Counted from the stretch's first letter, positions 1 to 8,148 are shown. The stretch is 36,396 bases of DNA from Bythopirellula sp. (GCA_028285205.1 JANQQA010000279.1:1-36396); one strand, 5' to 3'. Notes: generated by a model from the sequence alone, not told the origin. Numbers and translations: made by a program.

Positions 1-408
1 GGCCGCGGCTTCGATCTCGACACGATCATTGCCATCCTGCCCCTCCGCTGCGGGAACGGTAGCGTCGTCTGGCGCTGTATCGCCTGAGCAATCCAACGCT
101 AGCGCCCGCTTAAGTCGTTCCTCCCAGCTCTGTTGCGGAGCACTCTCGTCGGCGGAATCTGTCGAATCGCCTACCGCGGTTGAAGTAACCGTCGGCTCTG
201 CCGCCTGCTCAGCACCGCCAGTCTGCGGCAGGTCGATCTGTGGCTCCTCAGGTGGCACCAGCCGCGCAACGGGTAAGGCGATCTGTACGGTTTCAGCTAA
301 TGAGAAGATCGCGTGGCACTCGGGACACGCAACGCGGTCGGACGCGTCGGTCGACGGTGGCAAACCAAGCTGTTTGGCACATTCGGGGCAGGTGGCGATG
401 TCCGCCAT
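1..408 (-). CDS. Zinc-ribbon protein, N-terminal part (runs off the window)
   Basis: The minus-strand frame is open from an ATG at 408 to the window edge, giving 136 residues without a stop. The N-terminus has two CPEC knuckles (Cys7/Cys10 and Cys28/Cys31), the spacing of a small zinc ribbon. After that the chain becomes acidic and Pro/Ala/Thr-rich, like a disordered linker, with a short 'SWEERLKRAL' patch near residue 95-104. An AAAGGA ribosome-binding sequence lies about 9 bases before the ATG and supports this start. Planctomycete genomes carry many proteins that begin with such a ribbon followed by a linker and then a membrane or other C-terminal domain; that C-terminal part is outside the window, so the function cannot be named. 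The gene is real in my view; its role is unknown. Confidence 0.75.
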   Translation of the reverse strand, partial: MADIATCPECAKQLGLPPSTDASDRVACPECHAIFSLAETVQIALPVARLVPPEEPQIDLPQTGGAEQAAEPTVTSTAVGDSTDSADESAPQQSWEERLKRALALDCSGDTAPDDATVPAAEGQDGNDRVEIEAAA

Positions 409-545
409 AATGATCGATTCCTTTCTCAGCATTCACCACGAGGTCAGCTCTCGCGGGCTCGCCGAATTCTATCAACTCTCGCCCTGCGTGTCGGGGTGAA
501 TCGTTAGCGGGTCTCGTGACGCGCGCCGCGTATGCTAGCATTCGC

Positions 546-2063
546 TTACAGGCCGTAGATCTCGCCATATTTCTCGTTCAAGTGGCTCATCAGCGCATCG
601 TGTTGCAAGGGCGAACTCGTCACGCGCTCGACCAACTCCGCCGGAGTGTAGCGCCGTCCGTGCTGATGGATATTCGCTCGCAACCAGCTGAGCAGCGCTG
701 AGAAATCGCCCCGCCGAATATCCGCTTCCAAAATAGGTAGATCTTCTTTCGCCTGGTCGAAGAACTGAGCGGCGTACAGATTGCCGAGGGCGTAGGTTGG
801 AAAGTAGCCGAACAGACCGGCGCTCCAATGGACATCTTGCAACACACCCTCAGCGTCATTGGGCGGCGTGATTCCCAAGAACCGTTCGTATTTTTCGTTC
901 CACGCGCCGGGCAGATCGGCCACTTGCAAGCGGTCTTCGATCAACGCCTGTTCCAGCTCGAAGCGGATGAGAATGTGCAGGTTGTAGGTGACTTCGTCTG
1001 CCTCGACGCGGATCAGCGACGGCCGCACATCGTTTATTGCCCCGTAGAATGTCGATACCGCGACATCTCCCAGAGCGTCCGGGAATGCCTGCTGAGCAGC
1101 CCCATAGAAGTGCTCCCAGAAAGCATGGCTGCGCCCCACTTGGTTTTCCCACAGTCGCGATTGCGACTCGTGAATTCCCAGCGAAACATCCTCGCCGATT
1201 GGCAGTCCGTAGTGCTCGCGCGGCAAGCCTTGATCGTACAGACCATGCCCGACTTCGTGCAGGATGCTGAAGAACGCGTCGGAAAAGGCATGCTCGTCGT
1301 AGCGCGTGGTGATCCGCACATCGCCCGGTCCCAATCCCGTGCAAAACGGATGCGCAGTCACGTCCAGCCGCCCGGCGCCGAAGTCGAATCCGATCTGCTC
1401 CGCGACCTGTTCGCCAAACGCTTCCTGGACGTCGATGGAATACTTGCGAGCCAATATCGAAACGTCGGGACGCTGCGAACTGTCTGCGATCGCCTGCACC
1501 AGCGGGACCAGCGCGTCGCGGAGTTCGCTGAGCACACGGGCAACGTTGACTGTCGTCTCGCCCGGTTCGTATTCGTCGAGTAGCGGATCGTAGGGCGTCG
1601 CTTCGTAACCAAGTGCCGCCGCTTGCTCACGTTTGAGTCGAACGATCTCCTCCAGCTTCGGTCGGAACTGCTCGAAGTCGTCCGCTTTGCGAGCCTCAAT
1701 CCACACCTGCTGCCCGACCGCGCACGCACGCGTCAGCTGTTCGACCAAGTCTTGGGGCAACTTGGTTTGTTTCTCGTAGTCGCGTTTCAGGTGGTATACG
1801 TTGGCACCGATATCGCTCTTCGGATCCGCAGTGAACTCGCTATCAACCAGCTCGTCGAGCCACTCGCCAATCTCCGGCGCGGTCTGCTTTTGATGTACCA
1901 ACCCGGCAAGAAAGGCCATCTGATCGGCGCGGTACGCGGCACCTGCTTGCGGCATTTTGGTATGCTCGTCCCATTCCAGCAGATGCTGTATCCGCCCGAT
2001 CATGGTCGCTTCTCGGGAGGCATCACAGAGCTGTTGATACGTCTTCTCAAGCTGTGCAGTCAC
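546..2063 (-). CDS. M32 family metallo-carboxypeptidase (thermostable carboxypeptidase 1 type)
   Basis: This is a zinc carboxypeptidase that removes C-terminal amino acids from peptides, probably in the cytoplasm because no signal peptide is seen. The HEVGH zinc site is at about residues 269-273, and the third ligand region HESQSR follows about 25 residues later, as in family M32. Other family words are present: DPLLDEYEPG near residue 160 and the ITTRYDE segment just before the active site. About 505 residues is the usual family length. Two GTG starts are possible: 2072 has GAG directly against it, whereas 2063 has AGGTGA at good spacing, so I chose 2063. It is divergent from the DUF1569 gene, with about 140 bases between them. 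Family assignment is confident; the physiological substrate is unknown. Confidence 0.93.
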   Translation of the reverse strand: MTAQLEKTYQQLCDASREATMIGRIQHLLEWDEHTKMPQAGAAYRADQMAFLAGLVHQKQTAPEIGEWLDELVDSEFTADPKSDIGANVYHLKRDYEKQTKLPQDLVEQLTRACAVGQQVWIEARKADDFEQFRPKLEEIVRLKREQAAALGYEATPYDPLLDEYEPGETTVNVARVLSELRDALVPLVQAIADSSQRPDVSILARKYSIDVQEAFGEQVAEQIGFDFGAGRLDVTAHPFCTGLGPGDVRITTRYDEHAFSDAFFSILHEVGHGLYDQGLPREHYGLPIGEDVSLGIHESQSRLWENQVGRSHAFWEHFYGAAQQAFPDALGDVAVSTFYGAINDVRPSLIRVEADEVTYNLHILIRFELEQALIEDRLQVADLPGAWNEKYERFLGITPPNDAEGVLQDVHWSAGLFGYFPTYALGNLYAAQFFDQAKEDLPILEADIRRGDFSALLSWLRANIHQHGRRYTPAELVERVTSSPLQHDALMSHLNEKYGEIYGL

Positions 2064-2202
2064 GCGTTTCACCTCATTTGCGTATCATGATGCGTTGACG
2101 GTCGCTCCCGTCTACGCGGATAATCGTGTCTATGCAAAATTGGAACGGTTCCCCCGCCATCCGACAAGGTGCGTCGGAGCTAGCAGCCCAGCAAAGAAAA
2201 CC

Positions 2203-2673
2203 ATGGTAGACACCAAATCGGTCACTCGTCGGGAGGTGAGTTTCGCCAACCTTGACGAAGTCGTAGCATTCGCCGAGCACGCCGTTCAGTCGAACGCCGA
2301 GACGATCGGCAACTGGTCCCTTGGTCAGATTTTAGAACACGTTGCCACCGTCATGGAGAAGTCGATTGATGGCTTCGACATCAAGCCAGCGCTGCAGGTG
2401 CGGCTGTTAGGGCGTTGGTTCTTGAAGAATCGATTTCTCAAGCAAGGCATGCCACCCGGATTTCAACTCAAAGGACCGGCCGCAAAAGAGCTACTCCCAC
2501 CGGAGGTCGACCCGCAGGCAGCGCTCGACCATCTGCGACGCGCGGCCGAGCGGCTTAAAACCGAGACGAGACGCGAGGTTCACCCGTTCTTTGGCAAACT
2601 GGATCAAGCTGAGTCCAACCGCATCAACTGCCGTCACGCGGAACTGCACATGAGTTTCATCAATGCTGCGTGA
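2203..2673 (+). CDS. DUF1569 family protein (DinB/YfiT-like fold)
   Basis: A 156-residue protein of the DUF1569 type, small helical proteins related to the DinB/YfiT four-helix metal-binding superfamily. The visible signature is the N-terminal 'RREVSF..LDEV', the 'NWSLGQILEHVA' helix carrying the usual first His, and a C-terminal 'NCRHAELHMSF' helix with His residues of the DinB type. The frame is open from an upstream non-ATG start at 2095, but the extra 36 residues are not family-like, so I use the ATG at 2203. The 3' end overlaps the convergent hydrolase gene by 14 bases. Members are often exported or cytoplasmic proteins of unknown activity; this copy has no signal peptide. No specific function can be given. 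Confidence 0.8.
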   Translation: MVDTKSVTRREVSFANLDEVVAFAEHAVQSNAETIGNWSLGQILEHVATVMEKSIDGFDIKPALQVRLLGRWFLKNRFLKQGMPPGFQLKGPAAKELLPPEVDPQAALDHLRRAAERLKTETRREVHPFFGKLDQAESNRINCRHAELHMSFINAA

Positions 2674-3982
2674 TGTGTCTCGGAACGCAAGCGAAGGCTC
2701 CTCGCCTGGTTAGGGCCAACAACGCCATGACACCTAGCACGAGCAGTGCAGTTGAAGGCTCGGCAACAATCGTCGACGCCGGCGATATGGTTTCGCCTTC
2801 AGCGTAATGATCGCGCCACAGCTCCAAATCCTCAGCGTTCGATCCTCCTGGTGAACCGCCGCGTTGCCAAAGCAAAAAGTCAGCGCCGTCGACTTGACCG
2901 TCGAAATTAAAATCACCCGGATCACTCACCGCTCCCAGAATGGCCCGGTGCATCAACGAAGAAAGCAACTCGACGTTTCCAAACCGCGTCAAATCGGTGG
3001 AGAATGTGAACACAAGCTCGTGAGACTCGTCAATCCAACTGTGAAAGCCACGGGCTCCACCAGCCAAGGCGTCGACCGTCGGCCCTGCTGGGTCGAACTG
3101 GCTAAATTGGTCGAGCCAAACACCGATGCCGTACCGATGGTTGTCGGTCGGACTATCTACGATCGGCTGGTTTTCGGTCGTTTGACGAGTGAGCATCTCG
3201 TCCACCGCGGCCTCGCTGAGTAGGCGAGTACCCGATACCCGATCGACGCCCTCGTTAAGTAGCATGTCCATGAAGCGAGCATAGTCAGTAGCGGTGGATT
3301 GGACGCCCCCAGCGACCCGTGGATTCGTGTCGCTGGCAATTACGAACTGGGTATTGGTCATTTCCAGCGGGGCGGTAATCCGATCGGCAAACAAGTCGAC
3401 AAACTGAGTGTCGGTGGCTACCTCGGCGGCCGCGCCAGCCGCTTGCATCGAGAGTCCCCCGTAGTCGAACGCACTGCCTGGAGGACTACTGACCAGCGGT
3501 TTCAACTGGATCAGCTCAGCAGCGCGCCGCAGCGTGATGTTTGGCGCTGCCAGGATCAGTGATAGTTCCTGCCCCTCAATCCCCGACGTATGCGAAAACG
3601 CTTGCCGGATGGTGATGTCGCGATAGTCTGGCTGCTCGAACTCGTTTAAGAATTCGCTCAGCGGGCTATCCAGCGAGAAATCGTTTTCGCCGCTATCGAC
3701 GATCGACATCATCAACGCCCCACTCAGCGTCTTGGTACTACTGTCGGTGCTGGCGAGTTGGTTGATCGACCAATTGCCGAAGGCCTGATGGTAGAGCACT
3801 TCGCCACGTTGCATGACGTGGATCTCGAACCCGGAGATGGCCGACTCGACGTTTTCGCCTAGCAAGGCCCCTCCGGCCAGTTCCGTCAACTGGCTAAGGT
3901 CCTGTCCAGCCGAGGAACTCAGCTGCATGCAGAATCCAAGCACGAGGGAGCTGCAAACAGTGACGCTAGGCGAGACTCGCAT
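2660..3982 (-). CDS. Secreted beta-lactamase-fold serine hydrolase with dockerin-like motif and PEP-CTERM tail
   Basis: A 440-residue exported enzyme of the class C beta-lactamase/penicillin-binding-protein-like family (Pfam Beta-lactamase), more likely an esterase or peptidase than a drug-resistance enzyme. It starts with a signal peptide (cleavage near SSSAGQ, about residue 26). The catalytic SxxK is Ser81-x-x-Lys84 (SSTK), and a tyrosine motif YGG near residue 174 stands where the family has YxN. Near residues 353-375 is a calcium-type GDFNFDGQVDGADFLLWQ motif, like half of a dockerin. At about 408-430 there is an AEPS motif, a hydrophobic helix and RR, a PEP-CTERM sorting signal. About a dozen residues follow the RR, longer than usual. 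It overlaps the DUF1569 gene tail to tail. No exosortase gene lies in this window. Confidence 0.88.
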   Translation of the reverse strand: MRVSPSVTVCSSLVLGFCMQLSSSAGQDLSQLTELAGGALLGENVESAISGFEIHVMQRGEVLYHQAFGNWSINQLASTDSSTKTLSGALMMSIVDSGENDFSLDSPLSEFLNEFEQPDYRDITIRQAFSHTSGIEGQELSLILAAPNITLRRAAELIQLKPLVSSPPGSAFDYGGLSMQAAGAAAEVATDTQFVDLFADRITAPLEMTNTQFVIASDTNPRVAGGVQSTATDYARFMDMLLNEGVDRVSGTRLLSEAAVDEMLTRQTTENQPIVDSPTDNHRYGIGVWLDQFSQFDPAGPTVDALAGGARGFHSWIDESHELVFTFSTDLTRFGNVELLSSLMHRAILGAVSDPGDFNFDGQVDGADFLLWQRGGSPGGSNAEDLELWRDHYAEGETISPASTIVAEPSTALLVLGVMALLALTRRGAFACVPRHITQH

Positions 3983-4091
3983 CTTCGATCAACTCACAAA
4001 TTTGGCTGTCCCTTGGATGATTACGGATTAAATCCCTCAGAAGTTACGAAGTTCCGTGAGGAAATCGCGGTTAGACCAAAGTAATTCCTGG

Positions 4092-4122
4092 TTGCACTGC
4101 CTGTCGTCGGCAGCGGTATAAT
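4092..4122 (+). promoter_or_regulatory. Sigma-70-type promoter of the BshB1-like gene
   Basis: A perfect TATAAT (-10) lies at 4117-4122 and TTGCAC (-35) at 4092-4097, with a 19-base spacer that is slightly long. Transcription would begin near 4129, giving a leader of about 40 bases before the ATG at 4169. The -10 box contains the alternative ATG at 4121, so that longer start would not be on the transcript. Confidence 0.6.
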
Positions 4123-4168
4123 GCCCCGACAGCCGCCTCACCTACTTTATCCATCAACCTCTGCCATC

Positions 4169-4858
4169 ATGCTCGACATCCTCGTTATCGCTCCACACCC
4201 CGACGACGCCGAACTCGGCATGGGCGGGGCGATCGTCAAATTCAAGTCCGAAGGTCTGCGTGTCGGGGTGCTCGACCTGACCGATGGCGAACCCACACCA
4301 CACGGCTCGCCCGAAATCCGCGCCGTCGAGACTGCAGCCGCCACCGAGATCTTGGGGCTCGACTGGCGCGACAACCTTGGGCTGCCCAACCGCAGCTTGG
4401 AGCCGACGCTCGATGCCCGCAGCCAACTCGCGGGGGTCATTCGCCAACAACGACCGCGTTGGTTGTTTGCGCCGTACTGGGAAGACGCCCACCCCGATCA
4501 TCTGGCCGCCACGCAGCTGGTCGACGCGGCGCGGTTCTGGGCCAAACTGAGCAAGACCGACATGCCAGGCGAGCCCTTCCACCCCGAGCGAATCTATAAC
4601 TACTACTGCGTGCATTTGAAGCTGGCACCGCAGCCTGCCTTCGTACTCGACATTAGTTCGCAGTGGTCGCAGAAACTGGCCTCGATCAAGTGCTACGAAA
4701 GCCAATTCATCACCGGTCGCCCGACGGAGCCGAGGTCCTTCCTCGACAACCTCCATCACGAAGCCGCCTACTGGGGAAAAACGATCGGCGTTCAGTACGG
4801 CGAGCCGTTTACTTGTCGCGAGCCACTGGGGCTGACATCGATGATGGGATTGGTTTAG
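4169..4858 (+). CDS. bshB1: PIG-L/LmbE deacetylase, BshB1-like (bacillithiol pathway)
   Basis: A 229-residue zinc-dependent N-acetylglucosaminide deacetylase of the PIG-L/LmbE family. In bacillithiol synthesis BshB1 removes the acetyl group from GlcNAc-malate before cysteine is added by BshC. The zinc motif APHPDDAELG is at residues 8-17, the second site DAHPDH near 109-114, and the BshB1-like segment 'DLTDGEPTPHGSPEIRAVE' near 36-54 distinguishes it from MshB or MCA-type relatives. Length fits BshB1. The start at 4169 places the family N-terminus correctly and lies downstream of a good promoter. No other bsh gene lies in the window, so the pathway assignment rests on subfamily resemblance only; another LmbE-type deacetylase remains possible. 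Confidence 0.82.
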   Translation: MLDILVIAPHPDDAELGMGGAIVKFKSEGLRVGVLDLTDGEPTPHGSPEIRAVETAAATEILGLDWRDNLGLPNRSLEPTLDARSQLAGVIRQQRPRWLFAPYWEDAHPDHLAATQLVDAARFWAKLSKTDMPGEPFHPERIYNYYCVHLKLAPQPAFVLDISSQWSQKLASIKCYESQFITGRPTEPRSFLDNLHHEAAYWGKTIGVQYGEPFTCREPLGLTSMMGLV

Positions 4859-4863
4859 CAATC

Positions 4864-5037
4864 ATGAAGCGTCCTCGTTTCTCACTGTTGTTCTTGCTCG
4901 AAGCATTTGTAATTGCTTCGGCCTTTATGGCTTGCGTAAAGGTCCTCGGGGTGCCGATCACGTCACTTGTTCTGATTGTCATCTGCTCGTGTGTCACACT
5001 GTGGATGGCGTTCCGCATCCGTTTCTATGATCGTTAG
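4864..5037 (+). CDS. Small two-helix membrane protein
   Basis: A 57-residue ORF starting 5 bases after the stop of the deacetylase gene. It opens with MKRPRFSLLFLLEAF, a basic start followed by a hydrophobic helix, then a second hydrophobic segment 'SLVLIVICSCVTLWMAF', and ends with charged residues. The 'RFSL..LL' opening is common among short planctomycete membrane proteins of unknown function. The tight spacing suggests co-transcription with the deacetylase. No function can be assigned. Confidence 0.6.
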   Translation: MKRPRFSLLFLLEAFVIASAFMACVKVLGVPITSLVLIVICSCVTLWMAFRIRFYDR

Positions 5038-5066
5038 CGCGGACTCAGCTGCGCTGCACCTTGACC

Positions 5067-5327
5067 ATGCCTCGCTTTACGATTCGACAGCTTCTGTTGA
5101 TCACGGCTGCGGCTGCTTGCTTTGCTGCCGCAGCCAAGAAATCTCCGCACCTGGCCGTGGTTGCCTGCTCTGTATGCGTTGCACTGACGGCACTGACTGC
5201 GTCGATCAACTTCGTTGATACCTCGGCTAACGATCGCCCGTTTTTGAAGTTGCTGCTCTTGGGGATATACATTGCAAGTGCATGCAGCGGAATTTTCTAC
5301 ATTGGATGCTGGTTGAGCGGTATTTGA
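5067..5327 (+). CDS. Small membrane protein, 'FTIRQLLL' type
   Basis: An 86-residue ORF 29 bases after the preceding small gene. It begins MPRFTIRQLLLITAAAA, closely like the opening of the gene before it in layout, and has about three hydrophobic segments (residues 9-22, about 28-48 and 65-84). A TTG lies two codons upstream, but the ATG at 5067 gives the typical opening. This is a recurring planctomycete type of short inner-membrane protein without known role. A 7-base hairpin follows about 60 bases after the stop. Confidence 0.6.
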   Translation: MPRFTIRQLLLITAAAACFAAAAKKSPHLAVVACSVCVALTALTASINFVDTSANDRPFLKLLLLGIYIASACSGIFYIGCWLSGI

Positions 5328-5387
5328 ATACGAGCTTTCTGTGGTGGCCTTGCTCATGGGTAACAGGTCGCTCGGTGACTCTAGTTG

Positions 5388-5404
5388 CATGCCACCCTGG
5401 CATG
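5388..5404. repeat. Short perfect hairpin after the small membrane genes
   Basis: CATGCCA and TGGCATG flank a three-base CCC loop. There is no T-run after it, so it is at best a weak terminator or RNA end. A 7-base stem can arise by chance in a window of this size. Confidence 0.3.
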
Positions 5405-5523
5405 GTTGCTAGCATTAGCGCCTCCACCAGTTAGTTAAGAAGATTGCCTTCAGCGACTCCGCCGATTCTGCCGAAGATACCGACAACGCGCACAGGCTAG
5501 ATATCGCGTCGGTGCTAGCGTTA

Positions 5524-5556
5524 CCAAAATGCAAAGGGGGGCCCCTTTCGTTTTGG
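5524..5556. repeat. Interrupted inverted repeat just upstream of the lipoprotein gene
   Basis: The outer arms CCAAAA (5524-5529) and TTTTGG (5551-5556) and inner arms AAAGGGG (5533-5539) and CCCCTTT (5542-5548) are complementary, with a 3/2-base internal loop and a two-base centre. It ends 14 bases before the chosen ATG at 5571. It could be an operator for a dimeric regulator or a leader hairpin hindering translation. The two-base centre is tight for an RNA loop, which slightly favours a DNA-binding site. Confidence 0.5.
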
Positions 5557-5570
5557 AAGCAAGTGCCACC

Positions 5571-6680
5571 ATGCGTGGACCACTCATCAAACTGCTCTGT
5601 TGCCTGCCGTTGGTCGGCGTTACTGGCTGCCACCTCGTGCTGCCAGAAATCTCGCATCGGCCGGTCATCCGCAATCCGTTTCCGCAGTTGACGAAGATCG
5701 CCGTCGCGCCGTTTTTCAATCAGAGCGACGAGCCCACCATCGACGGTCGCGACTTCTCGATGGCTTACTTCGCCGAGCTGCAGATGACGCCGGGCTTCGA
5801 GGTTATCCCGTTGGGTGTCGTCGAGGAAGCGATCATCGCTAACCAAGTCAACCTCAACGGTGCTGGCGAAGCCCGACGACTCGCGCAAATCTTGGGTGTC
5901 GACGCCGTGGTCGTCGGCGCAATCACCGACTACTCTCCGTACTATCCGCCGCGCTGTGGTCTGCGTGTGGAATGGTACACCGCAAATCCGGGCTTCCACG
6001 AGATTCCCACAGGCTACGGTCTGCCTTGGAATACGCCCGAGGAAGAGTTCATCCCCGACTCGCTCGTGTACGAATCGCAAATGGCGCTGGCTCGCGCACA
6101 GATGGCCACGCAAACTCCTGACTGCGAGAGTGGTTGTCAAACGCTTCCCGCTCCGCCAGCGATGTCGGACAACGCAACGAGTTCCGATCCGTTCGAAGAC
6201 GACGAGGTACTCCTCACGCAAGCAGCGGAGGCCGTTCCACCAGGTCAACTCACAGCGCCAACTGCTAACGGTGACAGCACGCCAGCACCTTCTGCCAGCA
6301 ACGCGCAAACCGACACTAGCCCGTCGATCGTCTTCAGCGAACCAACTGTTGCAACCGATACATTGCCACCAAACTGGCCCTGCGAAGAGTGCTTCACACC
6401 AAGCCATCCGCAAGCAGTGCGTCCGCCTTGTGTGCCCCATCACGGACCGGTCCTGAAACACACGCGCGTTTACAGCGGTACCGACCCTGATTTTACGCAG
6501 GCTTTGGAAGGTTACGTCTACTTCCGTCAAGACAAACGCTTTGGTGGCTGGGAATCTTATCTGCAACGCAGCGATGATTTCATTCGTTTTTGCTGTCACA
6601 TGCACATCTCCGAAATGCTGTCAGCACGCGGCGGAAGTCGTAAAACGCGAGTGGTGTGGCGCTGGCCTGAAAACCGATAG
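5571..6680 (+). CDS. Lipoprotein with CsgG/LpoB/GNA1162-like N-terminal domain
   Basis: A 369-residue predicted lipoprotein: the basic start, hydrophobic run and VTGC lipobox put the lipid-modified cysteine at residue 20. The following domain (about 35-150) reads 'KIAVAPFFNQS', 'GRDFSMAYFAELQMTPGFEVIP' and 'ARRLAQILGVDAVVVGAITDYSPY', the layout of the TolB-N/CsgG/LpoB/GNA1162 group, in which a small alpha/beta domain is held in the periplasm or outer membrane. The middle (about 180-280) is low-complexity and rich in Ser, Thr, Pro and Ala. The last 90 residues are more structured, with several Cys and 'EGYVYFRQDKRFGGWESYL'. An upstream ATG at 5529 is possible but would put 14 non-signal residues before the lipobox. 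Function is unknown. Confidence 0.78.
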   Translation: MRGPLIKLLCCLPLVGVTGCHLVLPEISHRPVIRNPFPQLTKIAVAPFFNQSDEPTIDGRDFSMAYFAELQMTPGFEVIPLGVVEEAIIANQVNLNGAGEARRLAQILGVDAVVVGAITDYSPYYPPRCGLRVEWYTANPGFHEIPTGYGLPWNTPEEEFIPDSLVYESQMALARAQMATQTPDCESGCQTLPAPPAMSDNATSSDPFEDDEVLLTQAAEAVPPGQLTAPTANGDSTPAPSASNAQTDTSPSIVFSEPTVATDTLPPNWPCEECFTPSHPQAVRPPCVPHHGPVLKHTRVYSGTDPDFTQALEGYVYFRQDKRFGGWESYLQRSDDFIRFCCHMHISEMLSARGGSRKTRVVWRWPENR

Positions 6681-6909
6681 GGGTACGTAGGAACCCGCCT
6701 TCGCCGGAGTGGGTTGCCACGAGTCCCGCTCGCACGGATGCCCAAGTGCTTTGTCTCTAGCTAGACCAGGAATGCTGCCAAAGCACACGCACCAGGCTAA
6801 CGCCGCAGCGGCCAACCCGCAGCAGCCGAGTTGTATCACTGCTGTCAGAGAACCGACGCTCTGACCGCTTGGCTGTCCCCTCCAAGTGCTGTGCACGGAA
6901 AGTTGTGAA

Positions 6910-7143
6910 GTGAACGACGACGACATCAATGTTCTCGCACTGGTCAAAGGACGTGAGCGCTACATCTTTCTGTTTGACGACTCGCAACGTGCCGACGCGC
7001 TCCGCACGCTAGGGCGGTTCGCCTCGAACACCGACCTGAGCTTCAGCTGGTACGACGCGGCCGTGCTGAGCCAAAAGGTTCGCCAAGCCGGCCCTGCCAG
7101 CAAGTCGCTCGACCGTATCTCGCTCGGGCAACCGGAAGAGTAG
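6910..7143 (+). CDS. Small conserved protein preceding xer recombinase
   Basis: A 77-residue protein with a GTG start chosen because GGAAAG lies 7 bases upstream and because the family-like part begins at 'NDDDINVLALVKG'. It has a compact mixed-fold look: 'ERYIFLFDD', 'ADALRTLGRFASNTDLSFSWYDAAVLSQKVR'. No membrane segment, no Cys cluster and no known catalytic motif. I recognise this type as a small conserved planctomycete protein of unknown function but cannot name it. It lies 81 bases before the recombinase on the same strand and may be co-transcribed with it. Confidence 0.65.
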   Translation: MNDDDINVLALVKGRERYIFLFDDSQRADALRTLGRFASNTDLSFSWYDAAVLSQKVRQAGPASKSLDRISLGQPEE

Positions 7144-7153
7144 CGAGTTGTGC

Positions 7154-7196
7154 GTCGCGAGTCGCGAGCCATGTCTTCGCTCTCTTGTCTCGCGAC
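7154..7196. repeat. Inverted repeat GTCGCGAG...CTCGCGAC before the recombinase
   Basis: GTCGCGAG occurs at 7154-7161 and again, overlapping by one base, at 7161-7168. The complement CTCGCGAC is at 7189-7196. The RNA could form either of two 8-base stems. The element fills most of the gap between the 77-residue gene and the recombinase start at 7225. Confidence 0.45.
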
Positions 7197-7224
7197 CCGG
7201 AACTGCTAACTCCCGATTCGTTTC

Positions 7225-8127
7225 ATGCAACGCCAACTCGCCAAGTTTCTCACTCATCTGCATGTCGAGCGTGGCGCCTCGCCGCATACTCTCAAGAGCT
7301 ACCGCGAGGACTTGGAGACCTTCGCCGACTACCTGCGCGAGGAGGACGGCAGCTGCCCCGACCCGACGACGCTCACGACCGTCGAGCTGCGTAGCTACCT
7401 GGCCGCGATGCACGATGCAGGGTATGCGAAGACCTCGATCGCGCGCAAGCTTGCTTCGCTCCGTAGCTTCTACCGCTTCGCCCAACGCGAGGGCTGGATC
7501 GACAACAACCCGGCCAAGGCGCTCCGCAACCCGCGCAAGGCACGTAAGCTGCCGCACTTTCTCTCGACCTCCGAAATCGGCAAACTGCTCGGCGCCCCGG
7601 CGAGCGACAAGACGATGGGGCTTCGCGATCGGGCGATCTTGGAAACCCTCTACTCCGCCGGTCTGCGGGTCAGTGAGTTGGTGGATCTGAATGATGGCGA
7701 CCTCGATTTTGAGCAAGGTATTGTTCGGGTACGTGGTAAAGGTCGTAAGGAGCGTCTAGCTCCGTTGGGTTCGTATGCATTAAAGGCCCTCCGAGCCTGG
7801 CTGGCGAAACGTCAACTCGCGGCGGACGAAGCACCAGGACGCAAATCGCCAGTGTTTGTGAATCGCTGCGGCACGCGGCTCACGTCGCGCAGTGTGGGCC
7901 GCCTGCTGGAGAAACACCTCAAGCAGGCGGGGCTCGACAATCGGACGAGTCCCCACACGTTGCGCCACAGCTTCGCCACACACCTCCTCGACGGTGGTGC
8001 CGACATTCGCAGCGTCCAAGAACTCCTCGGCCACAAGAGCCTGGTCACGACGCAAATCTATACCCACCTCAGCACGAGCAACCTCCGCGCCGCGTACGAG
8101 AAGGCCCATCCGCGGGCGGGGAAGTAG
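7225..8127 (+). CDS. xerD: Tyrosine recombinase XerC/XerD
   Basis: A 300-residue site-specific recombinase of the Xer type, which resolves chromosome dimers at dif by strand exchange through a phosphotyrosine. The N-terminal SAM-like core-binding domain covers about residues 1-90 and the catalytic domain about 110-290. All active-site residues are visible: Arg148 (SAGLRVSEL), Lys172 (GKGRKERLAPLG), His244 and Arg247 (HTLRHSFATHLL), His270 (LGHKSL) and the nucleophile Tyr279 (QIYTHLS). Length is exactly that of the family. XerC and XerD cannot be separated safely by eye, so the symbol is tentative. Nothing suggests a phage or integron integrase. A long inverted repeat follows directly. Confidence 0.92.
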   Translation: MQRQLAKFLTHLHVERGASPHTLKSYREDLETFADYLREEDGSCPDPTTLTTVELRSYLAAMHDAGYAKTSIARKLASLRSFYRFAQREGWIDNNPAKALRNPRKARKLPHFLSTSEIGKLLGAPASDKTMGLRDRAILETLYSAGLRVSELVDLNDGDLDFEQGIVRVRGKGRKERLAPLGSYALKALRAWLAKRQLAADEAPGRKSPVFVNRCGTRLTSRSVGRLLEKHLKQAGLDNRTSPHTLRHSFATHLLDGGADIRSVQELLGHKSLVTTQIYTHLSTSNLRAAYEKAHPRAGK

Positions 8128-8148
8128 TGCGTGGTTAGTGGCCGGGAG

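Noticed and set aside
5415..6605. A 396-codon open frame on the minus strand
   Set aside because: It lies wholly opposite the lipoprotein gene, has no family resemblance, and has the Arg/Cys-rich look of an antisense shadow.
6770..6784. 15-base word also found, with one mismatch, at 26830-26844
   Set aside because: A 15-base match with one mismatch is expected by chance many times over in a 36 kb window.
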